Of a DNA stretch of 39,816 bases, positions 33,072 to 39,816 are shown in pieces (the stretch's first letter is position 1; every line of letters starts with the position of its first letter). Below the pieces are notes generated by a model. That model was not told the origin of the DNA. It made no database searches and saw nothing but the letters and a program-made list of their open reading frames with translations. The DNA is taken from contig JAIENU010000033.1 of the NCBI GenBank assembly GCA_019751125.1, positions 1-39,816 on the forward strand, given 5' to 3'. This stretch comes from Burkholderiales bacterium. GTDB taxonomy: Bacteria; Pseudomonadota; Gammaproteobacteria; Burkholderiales; SG8-41. The translations under genes and the position numbers were made by a program.

Positions 33072-34061
33072 ATGAATGCATCAAAAATCCACGCGCTGTG
33101 CTGCGTGACCGCAATCGTCGCAGCCCTGCCGTCGGTGGCTGCCGCCGCCGAAGATCCCGCCAAGTATCCGAGCAAGGCCATCCGCTGGGTCGTGCCTTTT
33201 CCCCCGGGCGGCGGCAACGACACCATCGCGCGCCTGGTCGGCCAGCAGATGGCCGCTTCGCTGGGCCAGCAGGTGCTGATCGACAACCGTCCCGGCGCCG
33301 CCGGCGCGCTCGGTGCCCAGGTCGCCGCCACGGCGCCGGCCGACGGTTACACCATTTTCCTGGCCGGTGTCGGCAGCCACGGCCTGAATCCGAACCTGCG
33401 CAAGAAACTGCCCTACGACGCGGTCAAGGATTTCGACGCGATCAGCCTGATCGCCTCGGCACCGCTGCTGGTGGTGGTGCATCCCTCGCTGCCGGTGAAG
33501 TCGGTGAAGGAGCTGATCGCGCTGGCGAAGGCCAAACCCGGTGTCATCAACTACGCCTCCAACGGCACCGGCGGGTCCTCGCACATGGCGGTCGAGCTGT
33601 TCGACATGATTGCCGGCACCAAAATGACCCATGTGCCGTACAAGGGCCTCGCCCCGGCGCTGACCGACCTGATGTCGGGCGAGGTGCAGGTGATGTTCTC
33701 CAGCGCGGTGGCGATGCTGCCGCAGGTCAAGGCCGGACGCCTGCGCGCGGTGGCGATGACCGGTGCCAAACGTTCCGCGGCGATTCCCGACATTCCGACG
33801 GTGGCCGAAGCGGGGCTGAAGGGCTACGAGACCGGCTCCTGGTACGGTGCAGTGGCTCCGGCCGGCACGCCGAAATACGCGATCGACAAACTTGCCGCCG
33901 AAATCATCCGCATCACCAAATCGCCGGCAATCACCAACAAGCTGGTGGAGGAGGCGGTGATCCCGGTGGGCAGCACGCCGGCCGAGTTCGGCGCCTACAT
34001 CAAGTCGGAAATCGCGCGTTGGGGCAAGGTCATCAAATCCGGCGGCATCAAGGTCGAATAG
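33072..34061 (+). CDS. Bug/TctC-family substrate-binding protein (Bug 7)
   Basis: A 329-residue exported protein with a signal peptide ending near SVAAAAE (residue 25). Motifs are regular: RWVVPFPPGGGNDTIARL, VLIDNRPGAAGALG, YASNGTGGSSHMAVE and HVPYKG. GAGGAGAAG just upstream supports the ATG. It follows the C45 gene by 123 bases, with a TACAAT element at 33003-33008 that could be its own -10. A DUF1499 gene starts 14 bases after its stop, so the two may be co-transcribed. Confidence 0.92.
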   Translation: MNASKIHALCCVTAIVAALPSVAAAAEDPAKYPSKAIRWVVPFPPGGGNDTIARLVGQQMAASLGQQVLIDNRPGAAGALGAQVAATAPADGYTIFLAGVGSHGLNPNLRKKLPYDAVKDFDAISLIASAPLLVVVHPSLPVKSVKELIALAKAKPGVINYASNGTGGSSHMAVELFDMIAGTKMTHVPYKGLAPALTDLMSGEVQVMFSSAVAMLPQVKAGRLRAVAMTGAKRSAAIPDIPTVAEAGLKGYETGSWYGAVAPAGTPKYAIDKLAAEIIRITKSPAITNKLVEEAVIPVGSTPAEFGAYIKSEIARWGKVIKSGGIKVE

Positions 34062-34075
34062 GTCCGATACGACGT

Positions 34076-34543
34076 ATGGGCGGGCTCATCGCAGGCCTGC
34101 TCTGCGCCGCGCTGCTGGCAGGCCCGCCGGCGGTCGCGGCAGAACGGAGCGCAACCATGAACACCTGGTTCAGCACGCTGCAGCGTCCCGATTCGCCCAA
34201 CCACTGGCTGGTGGCGCCGGCGGATTTTGTGGTGAAACCCGATGCCGTGGCGCCGGTGTTTGCGCTGCCGGCGGCAAAGCTGCGCGAATCTTTTGCCCTG
34301 ATGCTGCGCGAACTGCCGCGGGTGACCATCGCCGAGGAGTCCGCCGACGGCCTGCACCTGGTGAACACCACCGCGATCTTCCGCTACCAGGATGACATCC
34401 GCGTGCAATTCATCGCACTGGCGCCGGAGAGTTCCACGCTGGCCATTTATTCGGCCTCGCGTGTCGGTTACTGGGACCTCGGCACCAACCGCCGCCGCGT
34501 CGAAGACTGGCTGGCGCGCCTGCAGCAGTCCGTGCAGCGCTGA
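34076..34543 (+). CDS. Exported DUF1499 protein
   Basis: The 155-residue protein has a signal peptide (MGGLIAGLLCAALLAGPPAVAA) and the DUF1499 pattern RPDSPNHWLVAP near the N-terminus and the diagnostic SASRVGYWDLGTNRRRVEDW near the end. The function of DUF1499 is not established; members are found in bacteria and plastids. No strong Shine-Dalgarno sequence is present, so translation may be coupled to Bug 7, whose stop lies 14 bases upstream. Confidence 0.82.
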   Translation: MGGLIAGLLCAALLAGPPAVAAERSATMNTWFSTLQRPDSPNHWLVAPADFVVKPDAVAPVFALPAAKLRESFALMLRELPRVTIAEESADGLHLVNTTAIFRYQDDIRVQFIALAPESSTLAIYSASRVGYWDLGTNRRRVEDWLARLQQSVQR

Positions 34544-34620
34544 GTCTGCCTGCGGGAACCCTGGTCCCCGCGCCCTGTCTATCGGCAGCGCCGCAACCGC
34601 GGCGATTTGGAGCTGCCGGC

Positions 34621-35004
34621 ATGAAAATTTTCCTGTGGATCGTCATCGGCCTGATCGCGTTGCCGTGGACCGTCGCTGCGTTCATCGCGGCCCGACTTTC
34701 GCGCTGGATGGCGGAGGGCATGGCTAGTGGAAGCCTGGGCCGTGACAGTGCAGCATGGCCGCAACCGGAGTGGCTGCCGCCGTGGATTGATCCGGTGGCC
34801 ATGCAACTGCTGCAGCAATGGCTGCTCGATGGCCTGCAAACGCTCGACGCCCTGCTGCCGCTGTTCGGTTCGCTGCTCGCCTGGATGGTGCCGCTGATCT
34901 GGCTGGGCTGGGGTTTCGGGATGGTGATGCTGATCGCCTGCGGCGCAATGCTGCACTGGCTGATCACGCGCAGCGAAGCGCGCAACCCCGTTCCTGCGAA
35001 CTGA
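34621..35004 (+). CDS. Small membrane protein of unknown function
   Basis: A 127-residue protein with an N-terminal hydrophobic helix (MKIFLWIVIGLIALPWTVAA), a polar Trp/Pro-rich middle (AAWPQPEWLPPWIDPVAM) and two further hydrophobic stretches (about 78-95 and 97-115). I do not recognise the family. It follows the DUF1499 gene by 77 bases in the same direction and is convergent with the F420-reductase-like gene (gap 17 bases). Confidence 0.65.
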   Translation: MKIFLWIVIGLIALPWTVAAFIAARLSRWMAEGMASGSLGRDSAAWPQPEWLPPWIDPVAMQLLQQWLLDGLQTLDALLPLFGSLLAWMVPLIWLGWGFGMVMLIACGAMLHWLITRSEARNPVPAN

Positions 35005-35021
35005 GCCCGCCGGCCGCGGCG

Positions 35022-35756
35022 TTAACTGAGCGTCGCCGCGATCTTGCGCAGCTGTTCCGGCGTGTGTTCGCCGGCCAGTGGTGTGCCCGGCATCAGGTGG
35101 CGGCCCATTGCCAGACCACCCACCAGCACCGGCTCATAGCCGGCATCACGCACCAGACGCGAAGTCACCGCGATTGCATCGGCGTCGTCGCCGGCAATCG
35201 GCATGCCGATACGCGGCCCGGCCGCCTGTGCGGCGGCCCCCATTTTTGCAAATCCGATGGCATTGAAGGCGCGCACGATGCGCGCGCCGGGCAGCAGTTC
35301 GGCACTGGCGAAGCCGGCGCCTTTCTCGCGCGCCCAGTTGGCGATCTCGCCGTCGCGGTTGGGAAAGGGGTTGCAGGTGTCGATCACGCGCTTGCCCTTG
35401 AGCAGCGCACCGAGGTCCTTGCCCAGCTGCGGCAGCGCGCCGTAGGGCACCGATACCAGCAGCACCTCGCCGAAGGCCGCGGCCTCGCGTGTCGTGCCGG
35501 CGCGGGCATTGGCGCCGACGCTCGCGGCGAGTTTGCGGTCCTGATCGATGTCGAGCGAGGAAAACATCACCGTGTGGCCGGCACGCGCCCAGGAGGTGCC
35601 GAGCTCCCCGCCGACACGGCCGGAGCCGATGATGCCGATGTTCAGCGGCGTCTGCGCGCGCGCCGGCAGCGCGGCGAGTGTGCCGATGGCGGCAGTGGTG
35701 ATCAGGATGCGGCGGCGCTGCGGATTCGCTGTGGTTTTCATCGTCACGGGTTTCAT
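35022..35756 (-). CDS. Tat-exported NAD(P)-binding protein resembling NADPH:F420 reductase
   Basis: The 244-residue protein starts with a leader that fits the twin-arginine pathway: Arg14-Arg15-Arg16-Ile-Leu, then a hydrophobic segment and LPARAQ cleavage site (about residue 34). The mature part is a Rossmann domain (LNIGIIGSGRVGGELGTSWA; GEVLLVSVPYGAL) with RVIDTCNPFPNRDGE and RIVRAFNAIGFAKM, typical of the NADPH-dependent F420 reductase/YfbR-like group. The fold normally acts in the cytoplasm, so Tat export would carry a pre-bound nucleotide. AAGGAG lies upstream of the ATG at 35756. It follows Bug 8 by 28 bases in the same transcript. Confidence 0.8.
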   Translation of the reverse strand: MKPVTMKTTANPQRRRILITTAAIGTLAALPARAQTPLNIGIIGSGRVGGELGTSWARAGHTVMFSSLDIDQDRKLAASVGANARAGTTREAAAFGEVLLVSVPYGALPQLGKDLGALLKGKRVIDTCNPFPNRDGEIANWAREKGAGFASAELLPGARIVRAFNAIGFAKMGAAAQAAGPRIGMPIAGDDADAIAVTSRLVRDAGYEPVLVGGLAMGRHLMPGTPLAGEHTPEQLRKIAATLS

Positions 35757-35784
35757 GGTTTCTCCTTCAGCAGGGGTGCTGCGG

Positions 35785-36759
35785 TCAATCCATCTTGATG
35801 TTGGCTTCTTTCACCACGCGCGCCCATTTCACCAGCTCGCTGCGGATGTAACGGGCCAGCTCTTCCGGGCTGCCGCCTTCGGGTTCAATGCCGGACTTGA
35901 CCAGAAAATCGCGATAGGCCGGATCGGCCAGCACCTTGCGGAATTCCTCATGGAGGCGGCTGATGATGGCCGGCGGCGTGCCGCGCGGTGCCAGCATCGC
36001 ATACCACACGCCGGAGTCGTAGCCGGGCACGCCGGACTCGGCGATGGTCGGCAGCTGCGGCATGCTGCTGATGCGTTTGGTGGTGCTGACGCCAAGCGCG
36101 CGCAGGCGGCCGGATGCGACTTGGCCCGCCGAGGAGATCGGCGGCGTGAACAACAGCTGGGTCTGTCCGGCGGCGGTATCGACCAGCGCCTGGCCGCCGC
36201 CCTTGTACGGCACATGGCTGGTGCGGATGCCGGCCATCACGTTGAACAGTTCACTCGCCAGATGCCCGCCGGAGCCGTTGCCCGATGAGGCGTACAGCAG
36301 TTCACCCGGCCGCCGCTTGGCGATGGCAATGAGCTCGGCCGCGTTTTTCACCGGCAGCGAAGGGTGCGCCACCAGCAGATAGCCGCCGTTGGCGAACATC
36401 ATGATCGGCTCAAAATCCTTCAGCGGGTCGTAGGGGATTTTCGGAAACAGCGCCGGATTCACCGCGAGCTGCGCGGTGAGTCCCATCACCACGGTATAGC
36501 CGTCGGGGGCCGCGCGCGCTGCGACCTCCATGCCGATGTTGCCGCCGGCGCCGCCGCGGTTGTCGATCAGCACCTGTTGGCCGATGTTCTCCGCCATCTT
36601 GCGCACGAAGGGTCGCGAGATGGTGTCGGTGCCGCCGCCGGGCGGGTAGGGCAGGATCAGCCGGATCGGTTTGGCTGGAAATGGCTGGGCCAGAGCCATG
36701 CCGCCCGTGGCTGCGAGCAGCGCTGCACCGAGGATGATCAGCAAGCCGTGCCTGTTCAT
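35785..36759 (-). CDS. Bug/TctC-family substrate-binding protein (Bug 8), paralogue of Bug 9
   Basis: The 324-residue exported protein has signal peptide MNRHGLLIILGAALLAATGG with cleavage near ALAQ. Motifs: RLILPYPPGGGTDTISRP, VLIDNRGGAGGNIGMEVAAR, YASSGNGSGGHLASE and HVPYKG. It is very similar to Bug 9 (38484-39461) along its whole length, roughly two thirds or more identical by eye, and clearly closer to it than to any other Bug protein here. AAGGAG precedes the ATG. It lies between the metallo-beta-lactamase-fold gene and the F420-reductase-like gene in one minus-strand series. Confidence 0.93.
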   Translation of the reverse strand: MNRHGLLIILGAALLAATGGMALAQPFPAKPIRLILPYPPGGGTDTISRPFVRKMAENIGQQVLIDNRGGAGGNIGMEVAARAAPDGYTVVMGLTAQLAVNPALFPKIPYDPLKDFEPIMMFANGGYLLVAHPSLPVKNAAELIAIAKRRPGELLYASSGNGSGGHLASELFNVMAGIRTSHVPYKGGGQALVDTAAGQTQLLFTPPISSAGQVASGRLRALGVSTTKRISSMPQLPTIAESGVPGYDSGVWYAMLAPRGTPPAIISRLHEEFRKVLADPAYRDFLVKSGIEPEGGSPEELARYIRSELVKWARVVKEANIKMD

Positions 36760-36836
36760 GGTTGTTCTCCTTCCGGAGCATGGCGCAGCATGATTAACGG
36801 TGTGCCATGCCCGCTCCCGTTTGACGCGGTCGCTGC

Positions 36837-37790
36837 TCAGGGATAGGCGTTCTCGGGCCGGCCCGTGGTCAGGAAATGGTGATAGCTGTTGATGAAAAGA
36901 TTCATGCGGTAGTAGTTGCGCACGTCACGGTATTGCGCGAACGGTGATGTCTTGAAAATCTCCTCGCGACTCATGCCACTGGCCACCGCCTCGCGCATGC
37001 CGCGGTCGAAATCCTCGAGCATTTTTGCCTGCCGCAGCACATCGGACTTGTTGCCGATGTCGCCGTGGCCGCCGAGATAAACATCCACGTCCATCGCGGC
37101 GAGCTTGTTCAGCAGGCTGACCCAGTTTGCCATTGACGGCGTAAATGAGGGGTTCGGCCAGCTGTTCTTCGAGAACGGGCCGCCGGCGAACAGCACGCGC
37201 TCCTTCGGAAAACGCACGAAGGTATCGCCCGGGTTCTGTCCCGCGCCGAGGTAGAGCAGTTCGACGCTGCGGCCACCGATATTCAGCGTCAGCGCCGAAT
37301 CGAAGGTGATGTCAGGCATCACCAGCACCGCCTCCTTCGGGTCGAAGCCGCGCTGCTTGAAATAACCCTGCCGCCGCTTCTGTTCAAGGGGGTAGAGGGC
37401 CTGCATCATGCCCGCGGTGTCGCGGTGCGCGATCAGGGTCGCGCCTTCGCGCTTGAATACGCTGTTGCCGAAATAGTGGTCGCCATGAGCGTGGGTATTG
37501 ATGACCCAGCGCACCGGTTTGTCAGTGGTCTTGCGGATTGCGGCGAGCAACTCCTCGGCGCGGCGCGGGTGCTGGCGGGTGTCGATCACCAGCACGCCGG
37601 CATCGGTTACCAGCCAGGCGTTGTTGGATTCTTCGTGGTGGTATTGGAAAAACAGTCCCGGCGCAACCTCGGTGACCTTGATCGGAATGTTCTTTTCCTC
37701 GATTTCGCCGGTGCCGCTGGCCTGCGCCAGTGCACCGCCGGCGATGGCCATCAGCATCGCGGCGCAAGCAGTCATCAGCAAGCGTTTCAT
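36837..37790 (-). CDS. Exported metallo-beta-lactamase-fold protein with reduced metal site
   Basis: The 317-residue protein has a signal peptide (MKRLLMTACAAMLMAIAGGA, cleavage near Ala22). His100-x-His102-x-Asp104-His105 (NTHAHGDHYFGN) and a last His242 (LGGHGDIGN) are present. The middle ligands are changed: the usual Gly-Pro-x-His is GAGQNPGDT (Gln185), and the bridging Asp of FxGD is Gly204 (LFAGGPF). A one-metal or unusual site, or a non-catalytic role, is likely. The ATG at 37790 has GGAGGA seven bases upstream; the longer frame to 37847 does not. It follows doxX by 34 bases. Confidence 0.85.
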   Translation of the reverse strand: MKRLLMTACAAMLMAIAGGALAQASGTGEIEEKNIPIKVTEVAPGLFFQYHHEESNNAWLVTDAGVLVIDTRQHPRRAEELLAAIRKTTDKPVRWVINTHAHGDHYFGNSVFKREGATLIAHRDTAGMMQALYPLEQKRRQGYFKQRGFDPKEAVLVMPDITFDSALTLNIGGRSVELLYLGAGQNPGDTFVRFPKERVLFAGGPFSKNSWPNPSFTPSMANWVSLLNKLAAMDVDVYLGGHGDIGNKSDVLRQAKMLEDFDRGMREAVASGMSREEIFKTSPFAQYRDVRNYYRMNLFINSYHHFLTTGRPENAYP

Positions 37791-37824
37791 CAGTATTTCC
37801 TCCCGTGGTTGGTGATCAGTGAAA

Positions 37825-38247
37825 TCAGCGATCCCCGGACCGGTCAATGCTCATTCGCCCCGGCCCCATGCCGACGATCAGCAGCAACCCGCCGATGATG
37901 GCGATGTTCTTGAAAAAGTGATGAAACTGGTTGACGAACTGCGCTTCGGGGTAGGTCCAGAAGCTGTGGAACACCAGTGTCGCCGGGATCATGAACACGA
38001 TCAGTGCCAGTGCCCCCCAGCGCGCTTTCCAGCCTGCCAGGAGCATCACGCCGCCTGCGAGCAGGATCGCGATTGCCGGCGGCAGCAGGATTTCCGGAAT
38101 CGGCATCGCCTTTGATGCCATCAGTTTCAACGTCTTGTCAAAATGCAGCAGTTTGTCGATGCCGGACTGCAGGAACAGTCCCGCCAGGCAAAGGCGCCCC
38201 AGCAATATGCTCCAGGCTGCCGCCAGACCGCACAGTTTTTCCGTCAT
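37825..38247 (-). CDS. DoxX-family membrane protein
   Basis: The 140-residue protein has four hydrophobic helices and the DoxX pattern: RLCLAGLFLQSGIDKLLHFD at the first helix, KAMPIPEILLPPAIAILLAG, then FHSFWTYPEAQFVNQFHHFF and KNIAIIGGLLLIV. DoxX proteins are small inner-membrane proteins of uncertain role, some tied to thiosulfate:quinone oxidation or redox stress. Here it precedes the metallo-hydrolase gene in one transcript. The 236 bases between it and Bug 9 hold nothing I recognise beyond its own promoter region. Confidence 0.88.
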   Translation of the reverse strand: MTEKLCGLAAAWSILLGRLCLAGLFLQSGIDKLLHFDKTLKLMASKAMPIPEILLPPAIAILLAGGVMLLAGWKARWGALALIVFMIPATLVFHSFWTYPEAQFVNQFHHFFKNIAIIGGLLLIVGMGPGRMSIDRSGDR

Positions 38248-38483
38248 GGAGTGGCTCCGTTGTGTTGATGCCCTGATTTCCCCGGAACAGGATGCGCCTG
38301 CCAGTCATGATCAGGGCCTGAAGGCGGCCGGCGGATTGCCTGGGGCTGCATTATTGGGCTTTCCATGCGCTCTGACCACCCCATGATTGCCGCCGTCGCA
38401 GCGCGTTTCACTGACGGCTATGCACCCCAAGTCCTTGAGCGCTTGACGGGAAACGGTGGCAGCCGCGGTTGGTATGTGGCGCG

Positions 38484-39461
38484 TCAATCGACCTTGATGT
38501 TTGCCTGCTTGATCACAAGCGCCCATTTGGTGATTTCGCTGCGCAGGTATTTCGCCAGTTCCTCCGGCGTGCCGCCTTCGGGGTCAACACCGGCCTTGGT
38601 CAGGAATTCACGGATGCCGGGATCGGCGAGCACCTTGCGGAATTCCTCGTTGAGCCGCGCCACAATGGGCTGCGGCGTGCCGCGCGGAGCCAGCATCGCG
38701 TACCACACGCCGGCATCAAAGCCGGGCACGCCGGATTCCGAGGCGGTGGGTACATTGGGCATGCTGCTGACGCGTTTGGTGGTGCTCACGGCAATCGCGC
38801 GCAATCGCCCGGCCTGGATGTGGCCGCTGGAGGCGATCGGCGTCGCGAACAGCAGCTGTGCCTGGCCGGAGATGGTATCGACCAGCGCGGGGCCGCCGCC
38901 CTTGTACGGCACATGCACCAGCTTGATGCCAGTCATCGTGTTCAGCAGTTCGGTCGCGAGGTGCGCGCCGGAACCGTTGCCCGAGGAGGCGTAGAGGATT
39001 TCGCCCGGCCGCTTCCTGGCGATGGCGATCACTTCCTTCATTGTCTTCGCCGGAAACGAGGGATGCGCCACCAGCAGGTAGGCGCCGTTGGCGAGCAGCG
39101 TGATCGGTTCGTAGTCCTTCAGCGGATCGTAGGGCAGCTTTGCATACAGGCCGGGATTCACCGCAAGCTGCGCGGTGAGGCCCAGCACAAAGGTGTAGCC
39201 GTCGGGGGCGGCGCGCGCCGCGGCTTCCATGCCGATGTTGCCGCCGGCACCGCCGCGGTTGTCGACGATCACCTGCTGGCCGGTGTTCTCCGACATCTTG
39301 CGCGCGAAGGGCCGCGCGATGGTGTCGCTGCCGCCGCCCGGCGGGTAGGGCAGGATCAGCCGCAGCGGTTTTGCCGGAAAACTTTGCGCCTGCACCGCGG
39401 GGCTGGCCAGCGCCAGCAGGACAGCCCCGAAAATAATATATAAGACATTGTTTTTATTCAT
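38484..39461 (-). CDS. Bug/TctC-family substrate-binding protein (Bug 9), paralogue of Bug 8
   Basis: The 325-residue exported protein has motifs RLILPYPPGGGSDTIARP, VIVDNRGGAGGNIGMEAAAR, YASSGNGSGAHLATE and HVPYKG, nearly those of Bug 8. Its first residues, MNKNNVLYII, are encoded by copy E of the AT-rich motif, so the N-region differs from Bug 8 (MNRHGLLII) in base composition though the signal peptide still works in principle (cleavage near AVQAQ). GGAGAAAAATAA precedes the ATG. It lies 22 bases downstream of the cupin gene on the same strand, so the cupin and Bug 9 form an operon. Confidence 0.92.
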   Translation of the reverse strand: MNKNNVLYIIFGAVLLALASPAVQAQSFPAKPLRLILPYPPGGGSDTIARPFARKMSENTGQQVIVDNRGGAGGNIGMEAAARAAPDGYTFVLGLTAQLAVNPGLYAKLPYDPLKDYEPITLLANGAYLLVAHPSFPAKTMKEVIAIARKRPGEILYASSGNGSGAHLATELLNTMTGIKLVHVPYKGGGPALVDTISGQAQLLFATPIASSGHIQAGRLRAIAVSTTKRVSSMPNVPTASESGVPGFDAGVWYAMLAPRGTPQPIVARLNEEFRKVLADPGIREFLTKAGVDPEGGTPEELAKYLRSEITKWALVIKQANIKVD

Positions 39462-39470
39462 TTATTTTTC
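39431..39470 (-). repeat. Dispersed AT-rich motif, copy E, inside the start of Bug 9
   Basis: On the minus strand the motif reads GAATAAAAACAATG followed by TCTTATATATTATTTT. It begins directly after the ATG of Bug 9 and supplies codons 2 to about 11. AAAAATAA lies just before the ATG, so the AT-rich patch spans the start codon. Confidence 0.62.
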
Positions 39471-39483
39471 TCCTCCCGGGTAT

Positions 39484-39816
39484 TCAACGGCGGCCCTGGT
39501 GGCTGCTGATGGCAAGCACGGCGCGTGCCCTGCTGCGGTTGCTCCAGGCATGGCGCACACCCTTCAGCAGCGCCACTTCGCCGGCCTTGAACGTGACTTC
39601 CTGCGTATCAAGCAGCAGCGTCAGTTCGCCTTCGAGCAGCACACAGTAATCAAAGGTCGCGGTCTGCTGCAAATAAGGATGTTTCGCGCCGTCATGCCAG
39701 GCCGAGGCGCCGGGTGACCCCATTGCCGCAAAAAACTTCCGTGCGTCATCGACCGTTGCCTTGCCCTGCCAGGTTGCGTCGGGCGGCAATATGTCCACTC
39801 TGAACACCGTGCCGCC
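39484..39816 (-). CDS. Cupin-domain protein (5' truncated by window)
   Basis: The frame is open to the window edge; the visible 110 residues begin GGTVFRVDILPPDATWQGKA. A single cupin barrel follows: FDYCVLLEGELTLLLDTQEV and FKAGEVALLKGVRHAWSNRS, matching cupin motifs one and two. The first motif has Tyr/Cys where metal-binding His are common, but the second keeps His (RHAW), so metal binding is uncertain. Cupins of this size often act as small dioxygenases, isomerases or sensors. The start lies outside the window. It is upstream of Bug 9 in one operon. Confidence 0.82.
   Translation of the reverse strand, partial: GGTVFRVDILPPDATWQGKATVDDARKFFAAMGSPGASAWHDGAKHPYLQQTATFDYCVLLEGELTLLLDTQEVTFKAGEVALLKGVRHAWSNRSRARAVLAISSHQGRR

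Noticed and set aside
38248..38483. Longest gap in the window; looked for a small gene, RNA or remnant, including an open + strand frame from 38365.
   Set aside because: The frame runs on antisense to Bug 9, has no ribosome site and no recognisable motif; no RNA structure or repeat stands out.

Overview
The window reads as chromosomal DNA of a GC-rich betaproteobacterium, most likely Burkholderiales or a close relative. The main reason is the unusual density of periplasmic binding proteins of the Bug/TctC family (tripartite tricarboxylate transporter, TTT): nine full-length copies in 39.8 kb. These are interleaved with small-acid catabolic enzymes (Ldh2, alpha-hydroxy-acid oxidase, TauD/TfdA dioxygenase, enolase superfamily, C45 acyltransferase). 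Genes are tightly packed and no gap exceeds about 240 bases. I see no tRNA, rRNA, CRISPR array, phage gene or transposase.

Region 1 (1-11390, all + strand). The 3' end of a UxaA-family dehydratase/lyase gene is closed by a strong terminator. A long co-directional cluster follows: a ThDP-dependent enzyme, an iron-sulfur subunit and two small membrane anchors of a succinate dehydrogenase/fumarate reductase (SDH/FRD), a sulfatase, a Bug protein, the two subunits of a class I fumarase/tartrate dehydratase, the SDH/FRD flavoprotein, a second Bug protein and an Ldh2 dehydrogenase. The SDH/FRD genes are therefore split by about 4 kb, and the flavoprotein has Cys where FAD is normally bound covalently to His. 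The cluster could link uptake of a carboxylate, malate/fumarate interconversion and a quinone-linked fumarate reductase.

Region 2 (11400-23342). Mixed housekeeping and accessory genes: recQ, an exported metallo-hydrolase, DUF1330, TauD/TfdA dioxygenase, Bug 3, an FMN hydroxy-acid oxidase, GNAT, two small exported proteins, an S4-domain protein overlapping slyX, a serine hydrolase, a Gly-rich disordered protein with a probably leaderless transcript, a ribbon-helix-helix-like protein, a VOC epimerase-like protein and a hotdog thioesterase.

Region 3 (23339-34061). Bug 4 and Bug 5 in tandem, closed by a perfect terminator. Then a minus-strand block: enolase-superfamily protein with altered active site, nucleotide-cyclase-like domain protein, CMD-family protein and HIT-like protein. 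Divergent from it is a SulP anion transporter with STAS and cyclic-nucleotide-binding domains, then Bug 6 overlapping a C45 acyltransferase, and Bug 7.

Region 4 (34076-39816). Two small + strand genes, then a minus-strand series read from the right end: cupin (cut by the window edge), Bug 9, DoxX, a metallo-beta-lactamase-fold protein that has lost metal ligands, Bug 8 and a Tat-exported Rossmann protein resembling NADPH:F420 reductase.

The most unusual non-coding signal is a short AT-rich sequence (core AATAAAAACAATGGCTTATA) found five times between or at the very start of unrelated genes. One copy forms the first codons of Bug 9. No TctA or TctB membrane gene is present for any of the nine binding proteins.
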